DNA of 64,000 nt from Flaveria trinervia (lineage: Eukaryota > Streptophyta > Magnoliopsida > Asterales > Asteraceae): assembly GCA_025506515.1 (NCBI GenBank), contig CM046456.1, positions 68,415,659 through 68,479,658 of the forward strand, given 5' to 3'. The translations under genes and the position numbers were made by a program. This document shows positions 33,807-45,895 of this stretch, one piece after another. Numbering within the stretch: the first letter of the stretch is position 1; each line of letters begins with the position of its first letter. Below the pieces are notes generated by a model that was not told where the DNA came from, made no database searches, and worked only from the letters and a program-made list of their open reading frames with translations.

Positions 33807-36800
33807 TGTCACACCCCGACCGATGGCGGAATCATCGGAGCGGACGAATGGCAGACGATGCTTATAGCACATGGAACTAATTAAGTTGAAATAATATTAA
33901 ATGTCATTATTCATTAAACATTACAAGACAAATAAGTAATTACAAAACATCAAGATACAACCAATAACGTAAGTCTTTCAATTAATCTAGGTCCAAGTCC
34001 TATATGAGCACAAGAAGATCTTCAAGTAGGAACCTGAAACATGTTAAAAATAAAGGGGTCAACTATAAAGTTGGTGAGTTCCCATGGTTTAAACACATGC
34101 ATATATGTATATATATAAAAGGGTTACAAGTAGCAATTCAAGTAAATGGTTATGAGTTATCAAGCTTATAGAACACATACAATTACGACCAAACCTCGAC
34201 TTGATTACAAGTATATATGATTGGCAAAGTGTACATGGTTCCCATGATGAACAAGCATGCGTCATCAGGAGCCGACAATACATCGTCTTTAGCACCAAAT
34301 GGGCTTGTCAGGCCCAAAGATCTAAGACGTCGCCATGCTAGCAATAGTTAATGATTGTAAACAAAATATGTATCTCATATAAGACTTACAATAATACATA
34401 TAACCATGACAAAAAGGTAAAGATGAATTGCATGTGCATTTATAAGTATCAGATGTTACAAGTGTAACTTTATAAGATTAACATGTTTCACCCCAAAAGC
34501 TGTGAAATAAAGTAAAAGAGGCATGAAGAACTCACATGATATATATATGGTGATGATAAGAATTTAAACAAGGCTTCAACGATTCTTTTACAAGATACCT
34601 AGATGTATTGATTCCAAAAGTAAGTTCGATAATAAGATTTATAATGAGACGTGAACTAGGGTTTCAATTGGAATTTGGGGGTTTAAATATTAAATAAAAT
34701 AATGAATCGTTTACGTTTTAGTTTAATAAAGATAATATAAATCAATTAAGTTTACGAATAAATAAAAATGTCTCAACAATTTATGTTATTGAATTAATAG
34801 AAATTAAGTATAATATGTGAAAAAATAATTAATTTAATAATTAATTATTTAAAACTTGATAAAGAGCATTATTTAAATACTTATTTAAATGATATTAAAA
34901 TTATTTAAAATTATTTTATAAAGTTTTGAGCTTTTAAATGATTTATCATAAAGGTTTTATAATAAGAAACCCAAAAAATAAGAATAAAGCAAATTATGTT
35001 GTTTTATAAATTCTCAAGAATTTAAATAAAAGTTGATGAATAAATTTATTAACTCTTTATGATTTAACATGTTTAAATGATTAGATGAATAATTAATTAT
35101 TTCAATAATTATTTCAATAACTACTTGAATAATAGTTATTTAATATATAAATTTATAATGTTTTGAAATAATCTAAATTTGAACCATAACATACTTTTAG
35201 CATTAATTACATAAAAGAATTAATAATGTTTTATAATCTTTGTTACTCCAAAAAAATATTAAATTTAAAATCATAACTTTTAAATACATTTAAAATTAAT
35301 TTAATAATTTCTGAAATATTTTAGTTATTAAAATAACTTTTACTTTGATTTAATAACATATTGGTATAATTTTTGAAGTTTAAATTATATGAAATTGGCT
35401 TTAAAAAATATGTAGGAGGCCGGGTTCGAACCCGTGACCTCTTGTATAGAAAGATGATATGGTAACTGGTTGGGCTAAGCCCAGGACTTGTTTTAAATTA
35501 CAAATCAATTAATAAATCATCTTTCAAATAACCCCCGATCCATATGAACCCTAAAATCAATTCGATCCAATTGAACACCGAATCACGAATGTTAATGGAA
35601 TCAACCTTAGGGCTTTTGATCCCTGAATGAAACCGAATATTTGGGTGTGTGTAATTACCATGTTGATGATTAAATCAATGTTACAAGATGAAGAAACGGT
35701 CACGACCACGGTTGAGTATGATCGAGATTCAAACGTTGTAGATACTCAAATTAATCTTGTGTGAAGCTTCTAAGGGTTATGATAATCAAAATCCCTCAAT
35801 CAATCGTGATCTATGATGCCCAGAAGATGTAGTTCGACCAGGTTGTAGGTGATGAAAAGGTAATGAATCGAACATGATAAATCGGTGTTCTATAGTTGAA
35901 ATTGAAGTTGGATATGGTTCAAAGGAATCGATTCTAAGGTTCCAATATGATTATGTAACTCTGATCGCTAGTGTTTCATTCCAAATGATTTAATGGTTTG
36001 AATCGTATATTTGGGTTTTGATTTGTGAGAATTAACTAGCTTTAAATTGCAATTAAGTGCACTTTGTAATTCCAAATGATTAATCAAGCAAATCAATCAA
36101 GGATCGAATTGAAACCGCTCATGGTTTGATTGTAAATCTTCGGTTTCAATTAAGTTTACATAACGACATGGACATTCAATTAGAACAATGAATGGGTTCG
36201 AAACTGACAAGAACACGATTCGTATGGGTTTAATAAGGTTTTAAACGGCCGATAATATTTGTTTTGGATCGCCGGAGCTTGCCGGAGAGGTTTGACCGGA
36301 GAAAGAGAGGGAGGTCAACGGTGGTTGGGTGGTTTGGGTAAATTTTAGTTTTAAAACTAATTTACACTTTTGGTCCCTGTTATTTTAATAGTTGTCATTT
36401 TATGAAACAACTTTAAAACAAAGTTTTATAGTTTATAAATTTGACCCAAAACTTATTATCACTCTCATTTTTTATTTTAAATGAATTGTTTTACTTGAAT
36501 TTTTAAAATCTTTATAACTTTATAAGTTTGTTTAACTTTGAAATTAATTCTTTATTTTAATTTAGTAGTTAGAACTCATAAATGACAATTGAAACTTCAT
36601 ACATTTATAAACTTTATTTTCAAAACTTATAACATATTTTATAAATCATACAATTATAATAACTTGTTTAAATAATTTGATAAATAATAATTCAATAAAA
36701 CAATTCACCATATTGATTAAATTGCATTTAATTCGTTATAATGAATATAAGAATTTTTAAATGATGAATTTTCCATTATATAAAAGTTCAAAATGGGTTC

Positions 36801-36845
36801 AAGTTTGGGTTTTGGGTTTTAACTCAAAAATTTACAGATGTTACA
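33807..36845 (-). repeat. LARD-1 5' LTR
   Basis: Starts TGTCACACCCCGACC and ends AGATGTTACA, followed by target duplicate TCCGG at 36846. The tRNA-like module is at 35412-35482. Confidence 0.92.
35412..35482 (-). other. tRNA-like Pol III module in LARD-1 5' LTR
   Basis: Same A-box and B-box arrangement as 26289-26361, with the B box GGTTCGAACCC intact. Confidence 0.55.
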
Positions 36846-36850
36846 TCCGG

Positions 36851-38361
36851 CTTGGTGGCTGGTGGTGGTAGTGGTGGCTGTGGTGAATATGGGTGGTGGT
36901 ATATGAGTGGGTGGTGAAGGTAAGATGTAGTGGTGGTGGATGGGAGTGAGGTAGTGAAAGGTGGTGTGGTAGTGGTGGTGGTGGTGGTAGCTGTGGTAGT
37001 GGTGGTGGTGGTGGTGGTAGCTGTGGTAGTGGTGGTGGTGGTGGTAGTTGTGGTAGATGTGATGTGGTGGTGGTGGCTGTAGTGGTGGCATTGACAGTGG
37101 GAGTGGATGTGGTCAGTGTGAACCTTGGCCTCTTCCCCTTTTTGCCATAAGGTTGAGCCATTCTCTTTCTCCTCGAGCCCTTGGACACAGTGGCTCCTCT
37201 TTGGCTGCTGGGCTGGTCTGGGGTGTAAGATGGATTAGTAGCACCTCCCTAAACTCACCCTGGAGTCCACCTACCGCCCTAATCCCTCGCTCGGCGGAAA
37301 CCACCCTGCTACCCACCGTCCGAACTAACGACTCCTCATCAGAATCCTCCTCCTCGTCAGGACGGAAGTCCTGGTGGAATCTTGTCGTATCAGCCCCTCC
37401 GTGGGTGGGTGGCGGAGATGTAGCATCTGTGGTAGTGGCCCTAGATTGGGTGGGGCCAGTATGTCCATCATCACCATTGTCATCATCATCAGAATCGTCG
37501 GATGGGAGCACAATCGGCTCAGAATCTGAGTCGCTATCATCGTGACGCCACTTTCTCTTCGTTGGCACCACGTAGTTCTCTCGGGCCAAGTGCCCAATCA
37601 GTCTCCTTACCGGGGGCTTCACCTGCTTCCCCCGGTAAACCCTCATCTTTCCTTGGGTGGTATCATCCATCACCTCTAGTGTAACGACATCCTCTCTCTC
37701 CTTAGGCAGCAAAGGAAGCTTCTGGTCGATGATCATCTGTATGAATCGTGGGTACATGTAGAAGCCTCCTTGCCTTTGGCCTCGATGTTCTCCACCAAGT
37801 AGGTGAAGATCATCCTCGAAAATCTAAACGGGTGGTTCAGCACCAGGGCTACATAGGCGTTCTAGATTTGGTCTGACAACTCATCAAATCTGCCCTTCTT
37901 CGAGGCTATACACCTCAGCAACACATGGGCTTAGTATTTGAACTTGGGGCACAGGTTGCTGTTGTTGAGCACACCTGCGTTGATGTCCCCGAGTACTTAG
38001 CCTGAAGAAAACATCCACGAACTGTCAACCGATGCAGCCTGGTAGGGCAATCACCATCATCTCCCAACTCTAAGACTGTCCTTAGGTCCTCCTCACTGAT
38101 GTCAATGTCCTGACCAAAGATGGAGCTCCGAATCCAGTGAGGCTCTAAGGACCTATCTACAACAGCACTTTCCCAGAAAGCCTGCTGTATCGACCTGTAT
38201 GGGGTGCACGGAGTGGAGATAGCTCTAAAGATCCTCGATCTCCGTCGGAATGAAATAATGTCCGTGAACTCAGACGCGTTCCGGGATGTCAAGTCTAGAA
38301 GAGCAAATATGTTTTGCTTTGTGCTCATCGTCCACCGACTCGCCATACTGCTGTAACACAA
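36851..38361 (-). pseudogene. Element 3 third ORF, N-terminal part
   Basis: The ATG at 38361 (or the later one giving MSTKQNIFALLD) opens a frame with AISTPCTPYRSIQQAFWESA, SIFGQDIDISEEDLRTVLEL and LTVRGCFLQAKY. After a frameshift the reading continues at 37113-37757 with LEVMDDTTQGKMRVYRGKQV, PPVRRLIGHLAREN and WRHDDSDSDSEPI, then a poly-Asp tract. 36851-37090 is a CCA/ACC triplet array giving a Pro/Thr/His/Tyr low-complexity region, where LARD-1 inserted. All segments recur in element 4 (53459-54380). Function unknown; no catalytic motif or membrane span is seen. Confidence 0.75.
36855..37090. repeat. GGT/GTG triplet low-complexity array
   Basis: Imperfect GGTGGTAGTGGT runs, part of the third-ORF coding region of element 3. 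The counterpart in element 4 is 53030-53160. Confidence 0.9.
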
Positions 38362-40894
38362 GATAGATAAACATTAGAATGTGTGTAACTGAATGACATT
38401 TGAATTCATTGGATTTGAGTCCTTCTGTTCTTTCATGCGAATGGACAGGGTGACTGAGTCTGAGTCGTGCGATTGATCTCATTCGTGCGATTGAGCAAGC
38501 GACTGGGCTTAGTTGTATGCTGTCCCATGCGGTTGACACAGTCGTGTGACTGAACTCAAACACATGGTATAGTCGTGTGATTGTGCCATCTGTCCAGCTC
38601 AGTCATGCGATTGAAGTTCATCAGTACGTCCATTTGCATGACAGTATGTGTTTTCATTCAAATTCAAATCTTGAGCAAAACTTGATGTTAGACGTTGTGG
38701 TTTGGCTCATTAGACTTGCAATCATTCCAATTAACATCTAACACATTGTAAGTTAGTGATTTACTTAATTTTAGAAGTTTATTTTGTGTACTAAATTTTG
38801 GTTTTTATTAGGGCTCAATTGCGTCGATCTAGGGCACGATTTGATGAGCCTTTGAGTGGATAACGCTGAACATTACCTGTATAATCAAGCGAGATCGTTA
38901 GAAGCAACAGTAATCAGTCTATGACACTCAATCAAGATTTTGGTAGCGTAGCGATACAATCATGCGATTTAGGGGCGATTTGTGGGTGATGAGTGACTGC
39001 GACCGACTCCCCCTCTATTTATACTAGGGTTTCCTCCAGTCGTGCGACTGGCACAGTCGGTCACCTTCAGTCATGCGACTAGGTTTCAGTCGTGCGACTA
39101 TCTTATTCGGTCACCTCCATTCGTGCGATTGGTTCATTCTGATGATTCAACTGTATGGATTGACCCATGCTTATAGTCCAATCGCACGTTTGGTCCATAC
39201 GTGTGGTTTAGTCATGCGATTGGCTCATATGTATGGTCCAATCGTACGATTGGTCCATACTCATGGTCCAATCATGCGAATGGATCATACTTATGAGTTT
39301 GAACTTATAACCATTCATACACTTGGCCCTTTTACTTATTGATAGACATTTTGACTATTGATCATCTCAGACATAACCATTTTAACTTAGAAAACTGTTG
39401 ATCACCTCAGATATGATCCTTTTAACAACAAAACAATTTGTCACCTCAGACGTGACCTTTTTAGTGAGTGAATCCTAGATTGACTTCCGATGCGTAGTCC
39501 GACATTTACCTACCAAATTAACTGAAATTAACTGAATTAAACGACTAGACATAACACAAAGCTAAAAACATATTTTTGTATTTTTGTGTGAGGTTGAAAT
39601 CCTAAGATAAGTATCTACCAGATTTTTCTTCCTGGACAGTATAGCGTCAAGTTACTTTGATCATAACTGGAGCGATTTATTATGGAATCATATAGGTTTA
39701 TCAAATCATTTGGTACATTTTACCAAAGGCTTTTGATGCTAGATTCTTGTTTTCATCGAGAGTCATTAGCAAGTTTAGGAAATCATACTAGAGCTACAAG
39801 ATGCACAAAGTGATTTTGACTTTCAAGAGTTGCAGCTCATGATGATTGTCAGTATACTTGTCCTCTTAAATCCATACACAGATTTTTGACACACATTGGT
39901 GATGATTTAAGGTTTAATTATTCAATAAGCATTTGTGGATCCCACGCTTATATGGTAATCAACGTTCCTTATGAGATTTTTGAGCGGTCTACGAGTATTA
40001 TACAAGAAGAAACTATTCTAGAGCTGTCAAAGAGATGCTAAGCCTCAGGTCAGTGCCATCGCACAGTAGAGAGGCACAAACAACAATGAAGTCTAGAATA
40101 TTTAGGTTATGCTTATCCTCAGGTCAGTGCCATCGCACAGCAGAGAGGCACACAACTTATCTTCTTGTTTGAGCAATTATATTCCTTTTGCACAGATCGC
40201 ACCAACAACATAGGTTATTAGCTGGATTGCTTTTTGCATTTTTCATGTGCTTTGCTCATTTTTATGGTCACTCACACACATTTGTGGCGTTTATTTTGCT
40301 CGTCACCCCTTATTGGAACTTCGTTGATTGTGTTAACCAGGGATAAGATGATAACCCACAGCTTGTTGAACAACTTAGTTTGAGCTTGAAATCATCAATT
40401 AGGTCTAGTCATCTATTGTGTTGAATCTACTGACACATCATGTAGTGGTCTAGCAACCTCTAGGTCTACTTTCTCCGTGTTACCTTAGTAACAGCTAGTT
40501 TTACTATCATTTTTCCTTTTATATTGCTTAGATTTCTTAGACTTATACTTTAAATTTTGCATCTCAATCAATTACATTCTTTTAAAGTCCCAAACTCTTT
40601 GTTCCTATGTACTATCATTTTCCATGAACATTGAATTAATATCACAGATACGATCTCATTTCTATTAGCTAGACTGTACTCCTCCCTCGTTTTTAAGTAC
40701 TGAAATTAAAATAACTAGTTTAATACTTATTTATCCTATTCTCCCCCTAAAATTCTAAAACCGAAAATGTTTTTTTGTTTAGAATTTTAATAGGTGAAGA
40801 AATAAAATAAAATAAAATAAAAAATAAGTCTACTCGTCGGACTATTACTGTCATCATCTGGGATCACTTCACTTTTCTTTTTAACGTCGTTGAC
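38362..40894 (-). other. Element 3 spacer between pol and third ORF
   Basis: 2.5 kb without a coding frame. It holds two clusters of CAGTCGTGCGACTG-type dyads (about 38430-38640 and 39030-39300), a roughly 45-bp repeat built on TCACCTCAGACGTGA (39355-39475), two copies of GGTCAGTGCCATCGCACAG (40050 and 40124), and an AAATA run at 40800-40826. The same units in the same order occur in element 4 (54420-56077 and 58724-59074), so this is a conserved non-coding region of the family. Confidence 0.75.
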
Positions 40895-41310
40895 CTATAA
40901 TAGATATAAAAGTCTTGGTTTATCAAAAGCTTTTGTGCAAAGGTCAGCGTGTTGAAAGTCCGTATTAATTTTAACAACATCGATTAAATTCTTTTCAAAA
41001 CAATCACGTATAAAGTGATATTTAATTCTGATGTGTTTGGTCTTAGGATGTTGGACCAGATTTTTAGTTACGGCTATAGCAGCAGAATTATCAACAAATA
41101 TAGGAGTGTTAGAGAATTTCAAACCGTAGTCCCGCATTTGCTGTTGAATCCAGATGATTTGTGAACAACAGCTTGCAACAACAACATATTCAGCTTCACA
41201 AGTTGACAGAGCAACTGATGTCTGCTTCTTACACTGCCACGTGACTAATCGTCTCCCAAAGAATTGACATCCTGCTGAAGTTGATTTTTAGTTCATTTTG
41301 CCGCCGCCAT
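40895..41310 (-). pseudogene. pol: Element 3 pol: RNase H
   Basis: Minus-strand reading gives GCQFFGRRLVTWQCKKQTSV, LSTCEAEYVVVASCC and IFVDNSAAIAVTKN, followed by HIRIKYHFIRDCFEKN. The catalytic Glu (CEAEY) and Asp (VDNSA) remain. Downstream it ends FDKPRLLYLL-stop at 40895. A frameshift near 41300 separates it from RT. Confidence 0.88.
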
Positions 41311-42634
41311 AATCCGAGTCACTGTACGCTGTAAACTCAAGTCATCGTCATGAGGATACCACAACCTAGGTGTTGGTGTACCCTTCAGATAACAAAATAT
41401 CCTTTTGACTCCTATGAGATAGTTGACTTTCAGTTTTGCCTGATATCTGTAGCAAAGACACGTTGTGTAGATGATATCAGGTCTTGAGGCAGTGAGGTAC
41501 ATGAGGGATCCGATCATTCCACGGTACATGGTGGCATCCACCAGATCACCATTTTCGTCGGGTGCTACGTCGTGGTTTGTAGCAAGTGGAGTCCCAGTTA
41601 CCGAAGCATTCTCCATATTGAACCGTCTTAGGATATCACCTACATACTTGGTCTGATGTAGAAATATGCCCTTTAGTGTCTGATCCACCTGTAACCCGAG
41701 AAAAAACTTCATCTCTCCCATGGCACTCATCTCAAATTCAACTTTCATTACTGCTTCAAATTCTTTACATAGTTCTTTGTTCTTGGAACCGAAGATTATG
41801 TCATCAACATAAATTTGAACAAGTAGTAAGTCACCATCCTTTTCTTTGATGAACAGTGTACAATCAATTACTCCTCTGTGAAAGCCGTGTTTCACAAGAT
41901 GAGTCGAGAGTTTTTAATACCATGCTCTTGGGGCTTGGTGGAGCCCGTAAGAGCCTTGTCTAGTTTGTAAACTTTGTCCTGATGATACAGATCCTCAAAT
42001 CCTTCGGGTTGACTAACATACACTATCTCCCTGATTTCACCATGAAGAAATGTACTCTTTACATCCAGTTGATAAACTTTAATCTTCATGTAAGAGGCAT
42101 AGGCTAGGAAGATACGAATTGCTTCCATTGTCGCCACAGGTGCAAAGGCTTCATTGTAATCAATCCCCTCGACTTGTCGAAATCCTTCAACTACAAGTCG
42201 AGCCTTGTTTCTGATTATGACCCCTTGGTCATCTTTGTTGCATTTCAAGACCCATTTGGTGTCAATTCCTTAGCACCTTTAGGTCTATCCACCAGTGTCC
42301 ATACACCTAACTTCTTGAATTGAAGAAGTTCTTCTTGCATGGAACTCATCCATGCCTCGTCGTTTAGGGTGTCACTGACATATTTTGGCTCAAATTGAGA
42401 CACAAAACATCGATACACACCATTATGAAGATACCCCTTTTCCATTATCGAGGCATAATCAACTGAGTATAGCTGATTTCTTATCTGAACTCCTGATCTT
42501 ACATCCCCAGTGACATTGTTGAATGGATGATAAACATTTAGGCGTGATCCAGGAGTGGTGGGAACAACTACCTCATTATCCAGGTTGTGAACCCCCGGTT
42601 CAGTATCTGAGGCAGTAGGAGTATGAGGTTCCAA
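41293..42634 (-). pseudogene. pol: Element 3 pol: reverse transcriptase
   Basis: Three overlapping minus-strand pieces. 42245-42634 carries the pre-RT segment (DEAWMSSMQEELLQFKKLGV, WTLVDRP). 41892-42248 carries RLVVEGFRQVEGIDYNEAFA, YQLDVKSTFLHGEI and YKLDKAL. 41293-41895 carries GVIDCTLFIKE, the intact active-site box YVDD at 41800-41811, MGEMKFFLGLQV and SLMYLTASRPDI. Frameshifts at about 42246 and 41893 break it. The catalytic region is better preserved than in element 1, whose box reads NVDD. Confidence 0.9.
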
Positions 42635-43800
42635 AGTGTCAGAGGCATCAACATCGGATGCATGTGTACTTGAAGGAGTAGGAACCTATTTCTCCTGATC
42701 CACCCGAGCGTTCTCCATGTCTTCATCATTAGAGGTAGAGTTAGTTACTTCCAGTGCTCCCCCTGAATGACTGGAAGACTCACCTTGTGAACCAAATGTT
42801 GTTGAGTCTTGTGACGGTGTGTTTAAGACATCATACATCATTTTGGTTGCTAACTCATCTTCAGGCAGGGAGAGAAGGATGTTGAAGAACTTAAAGAATC
42901 CATCATAATCGAAGAAGAATGCGGGTCCTTTGCCAGCAGGGGGTGGTGTATCTCTGAACGTCGACGTTGCACCACACTTCTACTTGGCACGTTGAGTTGT
43001 TGTAGACTCTCTATTCGATATGTTGTATCCTAGAAAAAATCCTTCTTCAGCCTTCTCGCTGAGTTCCCTGACTGAGTTTTCTTCAGAAGAGTACATGGTG
43101 CTCCAAACGGTTTGAGGTACTCAAGATTTGGTTTACGTCGTTGGAGCAACTCATAGCACGTTTTACCATGACGCTTGACCACCAGGATTCGATTTAAGAT
43201 ATAACATGCATTGGCAACTGCCTCATTCCGAATTGAATGGGCAGTTTCGAGTCTGCTAGCATCGTCCGGGCTATCTCTATCAAGCGTGATTCTTTCCCTT
43301 CTGTTCATTTGAGGAGTGTAGGCAGATGTGAACTGGTGCACAATTCCTTTTTCTTTGCAGAATGCGTCCATCCATTGGTTCTTGAACTAGGTATCGTTGT
43401 CTGAGCGAACTTGTCATACCTTCAGCTTGTGGAGTGACTCCAATGTAGTTACCAGCTCTTTGAATGATTCAAATGTCTCTGATTTGGATTTCAGAAACAT
43501 CACACAAGAGAATCTTGAGTAGTCATCCGTAACTACATAGCAGTACAAGTCGCCAGCAATGCTCTCGTACTGACTAGACCAAACAGATCCATGTGAAGAA
43601 GCTCAAGAGGCAACTCAATGGAATTAACTTTCTTAGCCTTATGAGCCTTCTTGGTCTGTTTTCCTTTCTTACAAGCGACACAAAAATCTGGTAATTGGAA
43701 GTTCTTAACGTTTACTCCACGCACTAGATCACTCTGGATCAAGTGATTCATCTTCCGGGGGATTTATGTGTCCCATTCTCGTATGCCAGGAGATGGAGTC
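42635..43800 (-). pseudogene. pol: Element 3 pol: pre-integrase and integrase
   Basis: Near 43770 the minus strand encodes RMGHIN, then MNHLIQSDLV and CVACKKGKQTKKAH, the zinc-binding GAG-pre-integrase region. LLHMDLFGLVS follows with the first catalytic Asp. 43371-43030 encodes the C-terminal core: GIVHQFTSAYTPQMN, then a scrambled stretch where the catalytic Glu should be, then ACYILNRILV and GKTCYELLQRRKP. 42635-43029 is an acidic linker with stops. Multiple frameshifts make it inactive. Confidence 0.85.
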
Positions 43801-43949
43801 TTTCTCTGTTGCCTTTGACAAGAAGCATTGTACTTGATGATCAATTGTGAAGGCCTTTGATAGATCCAAGACATATAGATCGTTATATATTGAAGCTAAC
43901 ATTAAGACTTGATCCTCTGGGATTTACATAATCCTTCTTCAACACATAG

Positions 43950-44252
43950 CACTTCTTGTTGTCAAAGAAAACCTTAAGCCTTTGTCACAAATTTGGGATA
44001 CAAAAAGTAAGTTATTTTGAAGTTGTTGAACATAGTTTACCTTATCAAACTTCACTTTCTAGTTTCCCACTTCCCCTTGAGCTGTGATGTAACCTGCTTT
44101 ACTTCCACCAAACGAAACGTGTCCTCCTTTAATTTGTTTGAAATTTGACAAGAGAGACAAGTTCCCAGTCATGTGCCTTGGTGCTCCGCTATCAACATCC
44201 AGGTATTTGTAGAAGCACTATAGCGGACACCATGCACATTTAAAGGAAATGA
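43950..44252 (-). pseudogene. pol: Element 3 pol: protease region
   Basis: The minus strand encodes DSGAPRHMTGNLSLLSNF, with the catalytic Asp codon at 44191-44193. This is the copia DSG(A/C)xRHMTG protease box. It is followed by a broken C-terminal part and sits between gag and pre-integrase, as expected. Confidence 0.85.
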
Positions 44253-44570
44253 TTAGTTTAGGTGAGGGACCCAAGCCTTAACTGGCTTGGGTGACCCAGA
44301 AGCATCACACATCATAAATTCTACCCATTGTCCATTTGAGGGTGAGGGCTGATCTATTTTCTTCTTGTTCTTATTATCAGACACTGTACTTGATTTTTCT
44401 TCCCATAGGCCAGTTTTGTGTAGAGCATGTTTGTGATAAACAGACGACTGGCTTATAGTTTGAACTTTATGTTCACTAATCCTTTTTGGTGGATCGATAG
44501 AACTCCTTTTAGAAAACCTTGGTTTAGGATCATGAAGTTCAATTTTCTTTCTTGATGTTTGATAATAAGG

Positions 44571-44612
44571 CCAGTTAGAAGCAATGTGTCCATACTTTCC
44601 ACAATTATAGCA
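44571..44612 (-). other. CCHC zinc knuckle 2 of element 3 gag, last Cys lost
   Basis: CYNCGKYGHIASNW; Trp replaces the fourth ligand. Confidence 0.85.
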
Positions 44613-45853
44613 TGATCTACTTTCTATACGTTGGTGGAACTGTTTCTGTGGGGAGGTGTGTGGCACAGGTGTGACTTGAGTCTGTTTGGGTTTGGACACT
44701 TCTTGTTTAGATGTTAAAGCTTCTTTAACAAAATTCATTATTTGAACATTTTGAACATCTTTACCCTTTTGTTATTTTGGACTAAGACATGGTGCACGAG
44801 GTTGATTAACTTGTTTGGTTTTTTGGGTTTAGAATTAGATATGTTAGAACCTGACTTTACTTTAACCTTTTCAAATTTGTCATCCAAATTAACAATTGGC
44901 ATTTTACCTTGAGACTTTAAAGTGGCCTCCTTCTGTTTAGTGACCAATTCCATCGTTTTGCATGTGGAATCTGGATCACTAACTAAAGGAGTGGACACCA
45001 CATGATCCTTAATAGGGTTGTTATTTACTGGTCTACATTTAGCATTTAATGCTGTCTCATGTGGTGGTGGAACCACTTTGTATCCCAACCCCTCCCCATT
45101 GTTTCGTTCTCTCACTAAGTGTTGGACTATATGAGAAGACCTAGTCCAACTGTGCAGTTTTTGTTTTAATGAATATACTTCGACTTCCAAAACTGCTTTT
45201 TCTTTCTTAGTTTCTTCTAGGGAATTTAAATAGAACTTTATGTCATTTTCTTGGTTAAAAGCAACAACTTTGGTTTCCCTTAGTTGTTTATTTAAAAGCT
45301 CCATTTTCTTTTTATAACTATGCTCATTTTGTTTTTAAATCCGGTTAGCCTCTGTGCATAGTTGTAAGTCATTTACTAAGCTATCATTATGATCTAATAA
45401 CCTAGCAAATTTGAATCTTTGTTTTCTCTAAATTTATTATATTCATTACAAGTATGATTATCAAAAAGTTGGTCTGTGGTACTTACCTGTTAAGACTCGA
45501 TTGAATCAGCCATCAGTGCAGAGTTTGACTTCTCAGATTCTTGAGATTCTGAACCTGTAGTTCTGAGATACTCTTCATTCAGGTGAGAGACCACATTAGC
45601 AGTATCTTCATGGTCTGACATTACTAGTTCAACTGCTATATCACTTTCACTTCTAGTGTCATCATCCAAAACCTCAACATTTGCAATGTTTGACTCACCT
45701 GGGGATACAACCGAAAGGTCCAAACTTGACCTTCGTCTCTTGTGCAGTCAAAGCCGTAGGATCTTTGCTTGATAATGCAGCTTCACTTGTGGGTTTGTCT
45801 TTACGGTTGAATGATGAGAAAGGATTACCGTTACCTGTCTTCTTGGACTTCAC

Positions 45854-45895
45854 ACATTCACGTTTAATGTGCCCCTTTTCTCCACAGTTGAAACA
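45854..45895 (-). other. CCHC zinc knuckle 1 of element 3 gag
   Basis: CFNCGEKGHIKREC; all ligands intact. Confidence 0.92.

Larger units (their letters stand above)
24682..36845 (-). mobile_element. LARD-1: long-LTR element with no coding capacity
   Basis: Outer LTRs 24682-27723 (3042 bp) and 33807-36845 (3039 bp) are nearly identical by eye. They are flanked by the target-site duplication TCCGG (24677-24681 and 36846-36850). On the minus strand they run from TGTAACATC to GGTGTGACA. The internal domain is only about 1.2 kb (27724-28826 plus 33682-33806), has a tRNA-Met primer binding site at 33791-33806 and a polypurine tract at 27724-27740, and no gag or pol. This is the layout of a large retrotransposon derivative. 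LARD-2 is inserted in its internal domain. Confidence 0.9.

Noticed and set aside
36819..37188. His/Tyr/Pro/Thr-rich ORFs on the minus strand
   Set aside because: They are frame shadows of a GGT/GTG triplet run within the element 3 third ORF.
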